A stretch of 64,000 bases of DNA, taken from NCBI GenBank assembly GCA_951230915.1, contig OX579638.1, positions 32,588,322-32,652,321 on the forward strand. The letters are read 5' to 3'. The position numbers were made by a program, and so were the translations under genes. Origin of the DNA: Antitrichia curtipendula. Taxonomy: Eukaryota; Streptophyta; Bryopsida; Hypnales; Leucodontaceae. This document shows positions 1 through 11,007 of the stretch, piece by piece. The first letter of the stretch is position 1. Each line of letters starts with the position of its first letter. Under the pieces are notes generated by a model. It was not told the origin of the DNA, did not search any database, and saw only the letters and a list, made by a program, of their open reading frames with translations.

Positions 1-181
1 TCTTGCCATCCACGTGGTGGAAATTTCTGAAATTTTTACCACATGTTCTAAAGTCAACATACTACAAGATCCTAAAGTTACACGTGTCAAAAAAAGTTTT
101 TTTCCAAAAAATTGGTACTTGTACTAGAAATGGCAGTTTGGGAGTGTTTTTGGTGAAAACATAGTCAAGGAACATAAGGGG
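1..181 (-). mobile_element. TTAA-family element, 5' part, inverted, cut by window start
   Basis: Read on the minus strand, this segment matches the first ~180 bp of the copy at 265-1209: the CCCCTTATG-type terminus, the stretch around TTGACTATGTTTTCACC and the CAAACTGCCATTTC block. The flanking TTAA lies at 182-185. The copy is head-to-head with the next one, about 80 bp away. The rest lies outside the window, so completeness is unknown. Confidence 0.75.
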
Positions 182-264
182 TTAAATTGCTCTAATACAA
201 CAAACCACTGTTTGAATTATTGAAAAGTTCATTTAATTAATTTATTGATGCTTTTTTATATTAA

Positions 265-1209
265 CCCCTAAAGGTTTTTGACTATGTTTTCACAAAAAAC
301 GCTCCCAAACTGCCATTTCAAGTACAAGTACGAAATTTTGGAAAAAAAAACATTTTTGGACACATGTAACCGTAGGATCTTGTAGTAAACTAGTTTGAGA
401 AGATCTGGAAAAAATTTCAGAAATTTCCACTTTGTAGGTTGCAAGATATTAGCATTTGAAGTGACAAAAACCCTTTTTTTGTCCCTGCAATAAACCGGGC
501 AGCTGCACTTCACATGGTCACATTTGTATGGAAAAATGTCCAAAATGGTGGTAACTCTTTGGATTCATTCTTCAAAGCAAGTTAGCTACATGCTTGAAAA
601 ATTTCAGATCATTTGGAATTGTACAACATATAGGAAAAAAATAGTAAGTAGAAAGAAGTAGAAAATGATTCAAAACACTAAATTGTTAAGGATTTAATTA
701 TGGAATTGAAAAATGCCAATCCAAACGATTGTAATGTTGTAATAAACAATCTACACCTTGTGTTTATATTTTTTTCCAAAAATATTGAAAATTGAGTTAA
801 ATAAAGGACTTCAAAGTTTATTTTAGAGTAGAGATTCTATAACTACCCGCAAACTACCCACAACTAAAATTCCTCATAACTTCATCTCATAAATCAAAGT
901 AGAATGATTCAAAGCTTTCCTTGTGCACATAAATCTAGAGAACCAATTTCAAATTTTTATTTCTCTAGAAAATGATTTTTAAAGAAGTTTTTTTTGCTGC
1001 CCGGGCTGCCCGCCGAACAATGAAAACTACATATCATACCATAACTTTTTAACCATGTGGTCAAAAGTTATGAAAATTGTTGGGCCCTAAAGCTACTCCT
1101 CGGGCACGTGTTGTGTGAAAATTTCAAAGAAAAAAAATAAAAATTCCATTTGTGGTGAGCTGCCCAAAAACGCTATGTTGTCAAAAAACGGTGTTTGGTC
1201 CTTTAGGGG
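265..1209 (+). mobile_element. TTAA-family non-autonomous element, subfamily 1, full copy
   Basis: Reference copy for the main repeat family here. It starts CCCCTAAAGG and ends CCTTTAGGGG, a 10-bp perfect terminal inverted repeat, and is flanked by TTAA on both sides (261-264, 1210-1213). It is 945 bp long, AT-rich and has no coding capacity. Internal landmarks shared with other copies are a TTTTTGACTATG block after the left end, AACTGCCATTTC, TAGGATCTTGTA, and GTGTTTGGTCC before the right end. Full copies of the same subfamily are at 50049-50976 and 54068-55002. TTAA duplication with C-rich ends is the piggyBac signature; that assignment is inference, as no transposase is present. Confidence 0.85.
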
Positions 1210-1404
1210 TTAAGGTCTTTGAGTGAGGATCATGGTAATGCAAGGAGTAGAGGTCTTCCACAAAATAAATGCAATTTGTGATATTTGGTGTGCTAGTTTT
1301 CAACCCAATGATAAATTTCACTCTAAAATAAGCAAACTAAATTTCGTTTACTCTAATTTAGATTGAATTTTGAAATTGAAATACGCCCACAAACAAGCAA
1401 TGAA

Positions 1405-1693
1405 GCATTAGATGATTTTTGGGGGGTCTGGAGGGTCGTTTCGGGCTTGTTCCCGGCGCTGTTCCCCCGGCAGCAAAAGAACGGCCCCTGTCAGGAAAAA
1501 AAAAAAATCTTAAAATGGAAAAACAAGATGAAAAGATTTTTTGATTTTTTGATTTGACAAAAAGATTTTTTGTATGACGTGGCAATCGCTTGACCACATC
1601 ACGCAGCTGCTGCGGCGCAGTTCCAGACAGTTTCAGAATCTAGGAACCCTGGGGAACTCACAGCCCTCCACATGGGCTAAATAATATGTAATG
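1405..1693 (+). repeat. GC-rich dispersed repeat R1, copy 1
   Basis: About 290 bp shared with 41559-41866. It opens with CATTAGATGATTTT and closes near ATGTAATG, which gives weak imperfect inverted ends. Inside are a GC-rich block (GTTCCCCCGGCAGC), an A-rich run and ACGCAGCTGCTGCGGCGCAG. Short ORFs on both strands are not conserved between the copies, so this is taken as non-coding. A shorter related piece (TCACGCAGTTGCTGAG) occurs at about 16866. Confidence 0.7.
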
Positions 1694-2230
1694 GAATAAC
1701 AACTTTCTACTTTGATAAGATAGTCTCACAAATGATAAAGATTTAAAATTGAAACTTTTTCATGCATTCAATATTGGAGTCACCATCCTATTGTTGTTCC
1801 TTACAATTTTTTCCATTTCAAAATCATGATCAACAAGTAACTATTTCAAAGTTTTGGGGGTCTAAAATGCAAAGGATCAATTGTTATGAAATAGAATTAG
1901 AGTCAAGAACAAAATGAGGCTTTTAATCCCGAAACACTCAAACATCCATTGGAAATGATGAATGTTGCAGTTAGTGCACTTCATCCAACTAATAGTCATT
2001 GAGTTCATTTGCTTAGAGAATCTTTTTAAAATATAATAATGGAAAGAAGAAAGACTGTTTTAAGTCTATATGAATCAATTATATAGATATGTTGGAGGAT
2101 TTTTAATTATCATTTTCTATGTTCAAAAATAATCTTACTATCTTGAAGTTGAGCCCTTGGTCTTTTGAATTAAATTCTTAATCTTGAAACGACATTGAAG
2201 ACATAAAGTGTTCGGTGGATAGAAATAAAA
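1694..2230. other. AT-rich intergenic DNA, nothing recognised
   Basis: No ORF of note, no clear terminal repeats and no RNA gene seen. A TTAATCCCGAAAC string near 1922 vaguely resembles a TTAA-family end but has no partner. Confidence 0.5.
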
Positions 2231-2545
2231 ATTGCATTTAAGGTCCATAAGCACTTAGGCTCCAAAATTATCCACCTCCTCAAATATACAATATTTGTTT
2301 ATGTTGATTTTTCATTGTATCAATAATGTACAAATAATTTACATTCCATGAGGTGGTCAATTTTAGCGACCATTGCATTTCAACTTACAAAAATTCATAA
2401 TGAACTCCAGAAAGCTCAAAAAAATATGAAATGACTTGGGGTAGATGCCAATTTCATTTGTCTTCAAATGAAAATTTAACTGAAAAAACATTTAAAGAAA
2501 TTTCACCTCCTCAAATTCAATTTCAGCTCTTAAATTGACACTCCT
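2231..2545 (+). repeat. Foldback repeat F5, copy 1
   Basis: Contains an imperfect hairpin, with CCACCTCCTCAAATATAC near 2272 opposed to GAGGTGGTCAATTTTAGC near 2350. It matches 43740-44031 in inverted orientation, including TATGAAATGACTTGGGGTAG. The next TTAA-family element begins a few bases after its right edge. The element class is unknown. Confidence 0.5.
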
Positions 2546-2550
2546 CTTAA

Positions 2551-3721
2551 CCCCTAAACATTCAGAGTCTTCTCCAGAATTGATGATTTGAAAAAAATCA
2601 TCATAAAGTATTATTTGGAAGAATATTTTGGAATTGATGTACAAATAAAAGTTGTAGACTGTGAGTTTTAGATTCCATCTGTATGGTTAGAATCACCAAT
2701 GCTATTACCAATATTTTCTATAAATTTTGAAAGGAAAATTTCAAAATTCCTTCAAAAATTGATTGCAAGCAAAATATTGTCATTTTTTGAGTAAGATTTG
2801 TTGGAATAGATTTGAAATGAGGTTATCTTCATATGATGATTTTTTGAAATTTTTCTTACCTTTAAATCTATGACCTCATTTTTACAAACCCAATTTTGAA
2901 CTAGAATCAATGCAATTTTGGCTTGGTCAACCACTTGATATACTTCCACATTTGTGATTTTAGAAAAATATGTACTTTAATAACACCAAATTCAACTAGT
3001 AGATAAGACAACAACTTGATAAAGTATCTCCAAAAATTAGGATGACTTCCATCCAAGCAATAATGAGAAAAAAAAGTGATTTTAAATCCCTAAATGCCCA
3101 AGGCCTATTTTGAGCTTTTGAGAATTTGCTCTAAATTGAACAAAAAGACAACATTTTGATAAGTTCTATCAATTCTTTTTGAATTGTAACCGTACAAAAA
3201 TTCAATGTAGACATGTTAGAGATCACATAGGAAAAGAAAACACAACAATATCATTTGAGGATCAAAAGATTAAAATGTTTGATCATGAGGGTGTTAAAAC
3301 TATGAAAATCTTTCAGCTCTCTTTTCACATGTCAAACCTAAAAAAATGTTCACCAAAAAAATGAGGATAAGGGCCTAACATGCATAACCCCAATTAATTT
3401 ATGGCTTCTCAAAATCTACTCTATATTTTTTTTAAATGAATTTCTAATGTGATTTTTTCTCCAAGATTTAGTGTATTTGAGGCTCATTTCCAAGAGCCCT
3501 CAACACTACGGAAAGTCAAGATTGCAATGGACACCCTTGCACAAAATCTTGAATAGAAAAATCATAATCAATCATCTTCAAAATCGGAATTTTGATCCTT
3601 AAACTAAACTTCAAAAAGAATTTGTCAAAATATAAACTATTAAAAATAGCAGCTTAGTTGGATCATATATAACTTCACAATATTGTCAACACCAAAATTT
3701 GTTGCCTTGGGCATTTAGAGG
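2551..3721 (+). mobile_element. TTAA-family element, subfamily 4
   Basis: TTAA (2547-2550) then CCCCTAAACATTCAGAG at the left; GCATTTAGAGG then TTAA (3722-3725) at the right. The interior (CTTGGTCAACCACTTGATA near 2922) is found again, inverted, near 32850, next to a GTTTAGGGG end. The size of ~1.17 kb is larger than subfamilies 1 and 2. The right end is degenerate, so the exact boundary is less sure. The ORFs inside (2752-2949 minus, 3179-3364 plus) are not supported. Confidence 0.55.
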
Positions 3722-3725
3722 TTAA

Positions 3726-5241
3726 TCTGTTCGTTGTCGGAGCGCTTTAGGGTTAAATAGACACTCCCACCTTTAGAATTGATTGAAAAAGTGAATCATA
3801 TTTGAGTGAGTACCTACCACCAAGGCCGGTGACGTCCTTCCAGGGTCAATGAAGAAGGAGAAAAGGCAGTGATATAATTTGAAGCTGCAATTTGTAATAA
3901 AACTTTACTTTTTCATTGAAGTAAAGTGATGACAAGGCGATATAGACTATAAATATATATATTTTATAAGAGCCCAACCGAAAGGCAGTGAGAATTGATG
4001 GAAAGGCAAAGCCGGTTCTTCAGTTCATATCCCCACTTCCCCAGCCCCAGGCTTGGCCACGTTGATCGCCAGCGTGACAGTTTTAAAGTTTGGGGGACCT
4101 GTTTATTTTTGTGTTTTTGTTTTTTGTTTCTGAAACGGGGAGATTGCCTGGCCAGTGAGGTTCACTTTTCAAATTAATTTAATTTTTCTAAGTAGGAGAG
4201 GTTTTTTCAACGATTTTTACAGTCTTTATGATATTGAAAAGCTGAATTCTGTAATCATTTCACAATTAAACAATGCCTTTTTCTCGCATGGTACAAATTG
4301 GAAGTCTGTAACCATAATTATATAAAAAGGACCCCAGAATGGGAGTCTGCCAACTTGGAAAAATAAGGAAGTGCTAAGCTTACCCAGTTTTTTATTTTTT
4401 ATTTTGGAAAAGCGGACCGTATTCCTGATTTAACTTACTCTTGGAGTTTGGGTCAAGAAGAAATCATTACACCCACACTTTGGGTGACATTCAAACACAC
4501 TTGTCTTGTTTGATGCTTTGGCTCGTACAACACCTTTAACAATTGACAAACAATTTTTATTGTCTATGTTTGGATAAAGAGGGACCGAAGTTTTATGAAT
4601 TTTGTCCAACCAATGCTTTTAACAAAGTAGTAAACGGCATCTATCATCTATGTTTCACTAAAGTGATACCACAAGGTTTATAAATTTGTCTTGGGAATCA
4701 AAAAATAAAAGTTTCTTCTACTTTGTAATATGTCCAAATGGATGGAAGAAGTTAATTGTTTATGTATTTGGTACTCTGTAACCAATAGTCGGCTACAACA
4801 CTATCCAATTTGGGAACTTGATGCACATGCAATGCTAAATGAAAATGTTTAGGAATGGAAATGTATCTCAACAATTACAAATCCAACTATCATTATAAAA
4901 TATTTGATCTTTGCAAAGGGCTTCTAACTGTTTATTTTTGGCACCCCTGTGGTGCAAATACAGAAAAAATATAAGAAGATTTTTTTTTTAATTATTATTT
5001 TTAAATTTTAAATTTAAAAAAATAGTCGAACTGACGTGGTACTAGTAATGCCACATCAATTTCTAGAATTTTCTTAAAAAAAATCATCATTTTTTCTCTA
5101 ATTGCTCTGCTGCCATCAAGGTTGCCATCCAAAACTCACATTTTCTTTTTAGGCCTAAAATTTTTCTAATGGAAAATCCTTCAATCAAATATGGAATTAT
5201 GCAAGGCTAAGATTCTGTTTCCAATTTTTTTTAAAACCTCC
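3726..5241. other. Intergenic DNA without recognisable gene
   Basis: Mixed-composition DNA. GCTTTAGGGTTAA near 3745-3757 looks like an orphan TTAA-family right end. A less AT-rich patch at 3995-4177 holds a 60-codon ORF with no recognisable motif. The rest is AT-rich with poly-T runs. Confidence 0.5.
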
Positions 5242-5245
5242 TTAA

Positions 5246-6030
5246 CCCCTAAAGTCCCAAGGCATTTCTAGGATTTCATACCCACAAAAAACACTCAAAA
5301 CTGCCAATTCTAATGCGATTGATAAAAAAAGTGTACAAGATGAATTTTTTTTTCAAAATTTAACCGTAGGATCTTGTACTAAAACTTGTATGAGATGCTG
5401 TGGTAAAAATTTCGTGCAATTTGACCGTATGGATTGAAAGATAATTGCATTCAAAGTGACAAGGTTTTTTTTGGAGGGCCCTACCCGAAAATTTCAGATG
5501 GTTTTGACTGCCTCTTGTGGTCAATTTTTACACTATGAACTTTATATTTAATTTATTTCCATAATCAATATGATGTTAGGCATATGACCATAAACTTTCA
5601 AGTCAATCCAAGTCATAGAGCACATCCTAAAAAAATCTTACAATGCAAGTATGTCCCAAAAATTGACCATACACTGTCCATTTTTTGCACATTCGTTGCC
5701 ACCACATAGTTTCAAAACCTAAAAATCCAAACGTTAGATTGAATAAGGTTATCATCATTGACAAGGGAAAAAAAAAAGTCAAAAAGTCAAAAATCCCTTG
5801 TTTCTACATCAAGTTCTAACAAAATGNNNNNNNNNNNNNNNNNNNNNNNNNNNNNNNNNNNNNNNNNNNNNNNNNNNNNNNNNNNNNNNNNNNNNNNNNN
5901 NNNNNNNNNNNNNNNNNNNNNNNNNNNNNNNNNNNNNNNNNNNNNNNNNNNNNNNNNNNNNNNNNNNNNNNNNNNNNNNNNNNNNNNNNNNNNNNNNNNN
6001 NNNNNNNNNNNNNNNNNNNNNNNNNNGGGG
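5246..6030 (+). mobile_element. TTAA-family element, subfamily 2, spans assembly gap
   Basis: The left flank TTAA is at 5242-5245 and the left end reads CCCCTAAAGTCCCAAGG. About 580 bp of element sequence follow (CACTCAAAACTGCC, TAGGATCTTGTACT). After the gap only GGGG and the flanking TTAA (6031-6034) remain, so the gap appears to fall inside the 3' part. Its true size cannot be known; intact copies are ~930 bp. Confidence 0.7.
5827..6026. other. Assembly gap, 200 N
   Basis: Exactly 200 N, the same length as the gap at 57291-57490, so this is a placeholder rather than a measured distance. Nothing can be annotated in it. Confidence 0.99.
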
Positions 6031-6034
6031 TTAA

Positions 6035-6730
6035 AATATTGCCTTCCAAAATCTCTATGATTTCGTAATCAATCCCTAAAATTTTTGAGAGGTTAAAACC
6101 CAGAGTTGGTCAAGAAAAAGATATGTTTTGAATTCTAGGTGCAAGCAAAATCTGAAGATCTTTAATGGAAATATAATTGCAACATTTTGGATTCACTTGT
6201 GCTATTTATACATCTTGAAATATTTAGCTTCAAATTCCTCTTTGATGGTGAAATGAGAAGATTCTAATTAAGCTCCAAAATTTGTTTTTCCACTCCCCCA
6301 AATTCCAGACACTTATGCTTCACATGGGCCAAGTGGTGCATCCAGAATTGGACTCTTGACTTGTAAGTCTACTTGGTTTTTGTACTCATTTCTTGGATAT
6401 TTACATGCTCAAGACATTTCAAAGAATTTAGAGGTATACAATGTATAACAAAAGAACAATCTGTGTTGACCAATTTTCCAAAACATCCCATATGGCTAAG
6501 ATTATTTTTCGAACAATTATATCTTACTCCTAAAACTTTTTACTGAAAAAGAAAACGATGTCAATGCACCACCTATCTACACCAATCTGAGATTTCAAGT
6601 TTGAATCTTGGATAATTGTAGATAGGTGGCGCAATCAGGAGAGTGTTTTTTTATTGGTGCACATACCTTATTGAGACATGACCTAAACTTTTCTTCCAAA
6701 GTGCCCTTTGCTTTGAAGGAAGAAATCTTC
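6035..6730. other. Intergenic DNA, nothing recognised
   Basis: AT-rich. A short local inverted repeat, CACCACCTATCTACACC near 6569 against GTAGATAGGTGGCGC near 6618, could be the edge of a decayed element. No gene seen. Confidence 0.4.
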
Positions 6731-6734
6731 TTAA

Positions 6735-7649
6735 TTCTTAAAGGCCCAAGGCCATTTTTCTGTCAAAAAACACTCAAAACTGCCATTTCTGCTGCATTCA
6801 CCAATGAAAATAGAAAAAAAATACTTTTTTAGAATCTCACAGTAGGATCTTGTACTATATTTGGCTGAGATTTTATGGTAAGAATTTTATGAAGTTTGAT
6901 TGTACAGATTGAGATATATTAGCATTCAAAGTTGGAAACAATTTTGTTTTTGAATACTAGCTTGCAATTTCAGATGACTTTGACAGCCATTAGTAAAAAA
7001 GAATTGCACTATGGACTTTGAATTTAAAATTAAATGTGATGAAGAACTGAGTTGAAAGTCTAGGACTTTTTTAATTTTAAACACATACTTGATTTTCATT
7101 CTTTAAAAATTGTTAAGTAAAAATAGGTTCAAGAGTGAAAGAAAAACGAAATCATTAATAGCTCTAAGATGGAATTGAAACACGATAATTCCAATGGTGA
7201 GATTGTTCTAGCAAACAAACTTAACCTTGTAAAACAATTTTTTTTGAAAAATTGTAAAAATTATATTAAAAAATGAATCCTTTCATTTATTTTATCAAAA
7301 AGTTGTCAGATTGCCTGAAAAACAAGATTGTTCATAACTTTCTCATCACTAATCCAAATGGAATGAATCAAATGTTCATATATAGATAAAAATATAATCT
7401 ATAAGGAAAAAAAACTTAAAAATTTAATTTTGTGGATTTCTTTTTTTGCCCAGTGACTTGAAAATTATGTTTAGGATGGCATAACTTTTGCTCCCAAGCA
7501 CCGATTGAAATAAAAATTATATTTCCACAAAGCTAATAAATTTTTTTATCTTATGAGAAAGTTTCAAAAAGTTTCATTAAAAATTGAGGTCAGAAGAACC
7601 TACCCAAAATCCATTTTGTCCCATTGAGGGGACAATGGACCTTTAAGAG
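6735..7649 (+). mobile_element. TTAA-family element, subfamily 2, full copy
   Basis: Flanked by TTAA at 6731-6734 and 7650-7653. The ends have drifted (left TTCTTAAAGGCCCAAGG, right CCTTTAAGAG). The interior carries the subfamily-2 landmarks CAAAAAACACTCAAAACTGC, TAGGATCTTGTACT, CCAATGGTGAGATTGTTCTA and GGGGACAATGG before the right end. It is 915 bp and non-coding. It abuts the remnant at 7654-7817 and may have inserted into it. Confidence 0.8.
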
Positions 7650-7653
7650 TTAA

Positions 7654-7817
7654 GAACTTCTTTTTACCATTCAACCATAGATCATGAAAATTATAAGGCC
7701 TTAAAGGTACTCCTTGCCCTAATGTTATGTGAATATTTAAAAAAAAAAAAAACCAATTCACAATTTCATACTCTAAATTGCTATGCTGCCAAAATATACT
7801 AATTGGTCTTTTAGGGG
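7654..7817 (+). mobile_element. 3' end remnant of a subfamily 1 TTAA element
   Basis: Resembles the last ~180 bp of 265-1209: ATCATGAAAATTATAAGGCC, GGTACTCCTTGCCC, TGCTATGCTGCC and the terminal GGTCTTTTAGGGG followed by TTAA (7818-7821). Only the 3' portion is present, directly after the subfamily 2 copy. Confidence 0.65.
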
Positions 7818-7821
7818 TTAA

Positions 7822-9483
7822 TAATTCAACAACAACCCCTCATTTGAAAAAACAAAACAAAACAACAATCCCAAATGCAGTTTTACCATTGAAAATAAAG
7901 AATATGTTAAAGATATGTAGTTCTTCAACTAAACTATTCAAGCCTTATTAACAATTGTCTAAACTTCAATACATCATATTATTGTATTTTTTTCATCTTT
8001 AATTTTTTAAATTATAACATCCTAATATATAGCATGCTCGTTTGTTGGGGAGGACAAGGGGACAAGTCATAAATGTCATTGCTTAATTAATTAAAAAAAT
8101 TCACTAGTGAAAAGAGTATTTTCAAGCTTTGAATTAATGCAATGATTGCAATGAAATGTAGTGTTCTAAAAAATACAATGTACAAAAATAGATGAACAAT
8201 ACCACTAATAATTTTTTTTAATATTTAAAATGATTTTAAAATTTTAAAATAATCAAAACAAATAAAGGAAAATATATTTCTTAAAAATAAAAATTTGAAT
8301 TATTTTACTTTTTTGGAATCATGAACAAAATAATTTCATTTTTTTATTGAATTTATCTAATTAAAATATGGATATAAAATATTACTTTATTAATTACAAA
8401 TAGAATACATTTATTGTTTCTAGTAGATTGTAGTATGGCATAAGTATAATGAGATGATGAAGAATGGAACCTTAGAAGAAGCTAAATTTTTTTCCCTAAA
8501 AAGATATGTATATGGACATGCTAAATTTATTAAAAAAATGTAGCAATTTGAATTAGAGTTAAAGTCTTGAAATCATAGAAGCTGAAAAATTGGCAAAACT
8601 TTCAGTTTGTGATAGCATTTTTACTACACTAATGTAGTACAGTCTGGTTGGTGCATCCACTTTTGAGTGTCACTTTGTGTGACACTATGCACCATGAAAA
8701 TTTTAAAAAATTAAAAAAAAATTTAACCCCACCCCACCTCCTCTTATAATTTTGGGAGGGTGCAAAAGTTTTTAGATTAATTAAAATTAAAATTTTAGTC
8801 CTCCCCCATCCTCCACTTATAATTTTGGGAGGGTGGGATTGCAAACAATCAGTACAGTATGGGATAATCTCATACTGTTGTATCCATATCTCTTTGTCCA
8901 TATCCGTATATGGTTGTATTGTATGCGTATGCATATTTGTACCATATTTTGTATATATATCTGATGGCTATTGATTTTTCTTGGTGTGTACGTGGAATTT
9001 TTTTTGAAATGAATCGGACGGCTCTTGATTTTTGTGGTTTGTGTGTGGTGGGGGACACACACAACCGTGTTGCTTCTTTTCACTAGATTGTAGCTTGAAA
9101 ACACCCAAATTTTGATATTTGAAAATCATTCAAACAAATACATATCATAATATTGTATAACTTTTGAACTCTCTCCCTTGAAGAACCCACAAAAAGACAT
9201 ATAAACCCTTCCTAGGGACCCAAGAAGAATTCAATTAAAGACTAGAGATGCCAAAAGTGGACTACAAAATTTGAATTAAACTTAGAGGACACCACATATA
9301 GTAACCATCAAAAGACATTTGAAGCCCTAGGAAGGCTATGCCGACTTGGATTTCAAAATCTTTTTTATACGAACATTATGTTGGTAGCTTGTTCAAATGA
9401 CAAATCGATGATGAGCTTCCACCCTCCTCAAGGCCATGGACGAATTCAAAGCTACTATTACGGGTTTTTTTTATCAAACTTTT
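7822..9483. other. AT-rich intergenic DNA with a short direct duplication
   Basis: No gene recognised. At 8722-8767 and 8800-8838 a C-rich stretch followed by CTTATAATTTTGGGAGGGTG is repeated directly, which produces overlapping minus-strand ORFs (8629-9104) with no recognisable domain. CATATCCGTATATGG-like alternating sequence lies near 8900. Confidence 0.5.
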
Positions 9484-9655
9484 CAATGCAACAATATTAA
9501 TATGTGAGCATAGAAATGCGAGCATATGAGTCTTGAGTCAAGCTATAAGTAGATATTTCACAACCATTGAAGGTTCTTATAATATAAGCATCTATAACAT
9601 AGGTATCCTATAATCATGGAAGGTTTCTATAATATCTATACTTTAAGATAGGTTG
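9484..9655 (+). repeat. Dispersed repeat R4, copy 1
   Basis: Shares a run of short motifs with 38640-38800: TGAGTCTTGAG/GAGCCTTGAG, TCACAACCATTGAAGGTTC, CTTATAATATAAGCATCTAT and GGTATCCTATAATCATGGAAG. It is itself built of diverged ~30-bp units around TATAAT and GAAGGT. Class unknown. Confidence 0.5.
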
Positions 9656-10692
9656 TTTGTCTTGTTTTGTTTTGTTTTGTTTGATGCATTGAGATCTAAC
9701 AAACTGTGAGGCATTTGGAGGCCTTCTTGATACCACTCGAAAGCTCTTAGCAAGGAGGGGTGTACGGACTTTGTTTCGTGGCATTTGGACAATCGGTGTG
9801 AAAGTTAGTGAATTTCAAAGTTTTTTATGAATACATTTTTAAAATTTAAATTCTCTTTTATTTTGAAAAAATCATAACTTTTACATTGCACGTCCAAACG
9901 CTATGAAACAAAGTTTTTGCACTATTTTGTGTACAGAGCCTTTTATTTATGCCAATTTTGTGGTCTTTGGACCTACGGTTATAAAATTATTGAATTTCAA
10001 AGTTTTTTTGAATTAAAAAATTAGAAAATGATTTTTACTTTTATTTTACTAAGAATGCAACCTCACACTTTGTTGTGAAAAATATTGAATTTCAAAGTTT
10101 TTACATATTACATAATTACAAAATTATTTTACTTCAATTTTGGCTGTGGCAACGGCACATGGCACACTAGTAGACACCTAAAATATAGGTGTTTGGACTC
10201 CTAGGTTCATTTGCCCATGATCCTAGGTTCACATACTAGCACCACTACTCTCCAATGTAAGAATTACAAGTTCAAATTGTGATTTCAAAATCCAACACTT
10301 AGATTGATAGATGCATCTTGTGAAAGACAAATAGAATGATTTCGAGGAGTTCACACGTAGTTGAAGACTAGAGAATTTTTCATGAAGATTTTATGAAAAC
10401 CAAGCCTCGTGAGTTGTATTTTTTGTTTAAGGGTTAAGGTGAACAAGAATGGTGTACCTGCGAGGCTTTGTCCTAGGTAAACAACCATATTAATTTATTG
10501 ATTAGTTAGACCACCACATCCCTACTCCACTCCAACCCTAATTGCCGCGTTGTGTAGTGTGAATGTGGTTGTAGATAGGATTTGGAAACGAACCGGGATT
10601 CATAAATAAGAGATGATGCCATAACCTCCGTCCAAAGGACAAATCCAACAAACAACCCTAATATAAATTTGAACAATGGTATTTGTGGTTTA
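9656..10692. other. Intergenic DNA, short recurrent motifs only
   Basis: A TTTTG microsatellite lies at about 9661-9682. The phrase TTGAATTTCAAAGTTTTT recurs around 9810, 9988 and 10088. A ~35-bp segment at about 10557-10590 (TGTGAATGTGGTTGTAGATA) recurs near 19744. No gene seen. Confidence 0.5.
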
Positions 10693-11004
10693 GGGTTACT
10701 TCACACTAGGCGGCATAGTCGAGAGTCCGTCGGTTTCTACCAATCAGATTCCAGAGAACCAAAAATTCAGACTCTCGTCCCTTCACACTAAACGGCACAG
10801 TCGTGAGCCCGTCGCCCTCATGTCACCCTACATGGCAGCAAATGCCTACATGGCGATGGCCTCACTTCACACTATGGCCGGCCAAAGCCTCCAATTCCTA
10901 AATTTTAGGACCTATTTATTGCCCATTTCTTTGGACTCTCACCCAAGTTTGGACTCTCATTTCCACGGCCTCTCAACTTGGTCGGCCATAGTGTGAAGTG
11001 GCCC
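10693..11004. mobile_element. Tourist-like MITE (PIF/Harbinger type)
   Basis: Terminal inverted repeats GGGTTACTTCACACTA (left) and GGGCCACTTCACACTA (right, complement) match at 14 of 16 positions and are flanked by TTA on both sides (10690-10692, 11005-11007). It is 312 bp and non-coding. The CTTCACACTA motif recurs inside near 10782 and 10864. A 3-bp TTA duplication with GGG ends is typical of PIF/Harbinger-derived Tourist MITEs; the class is inference from ends only. It lies just upstream of the GC-rich promoter region of the next gene. Confidence 0.7.
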
Positions 11005-11007
11005 TTA

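Noticed and set aside
5758..6060. ORFs made largely of X across the two N runs
   Set aside because: These are artefacts of reading through assembly gaps (5827-6026 and 57291-57490).
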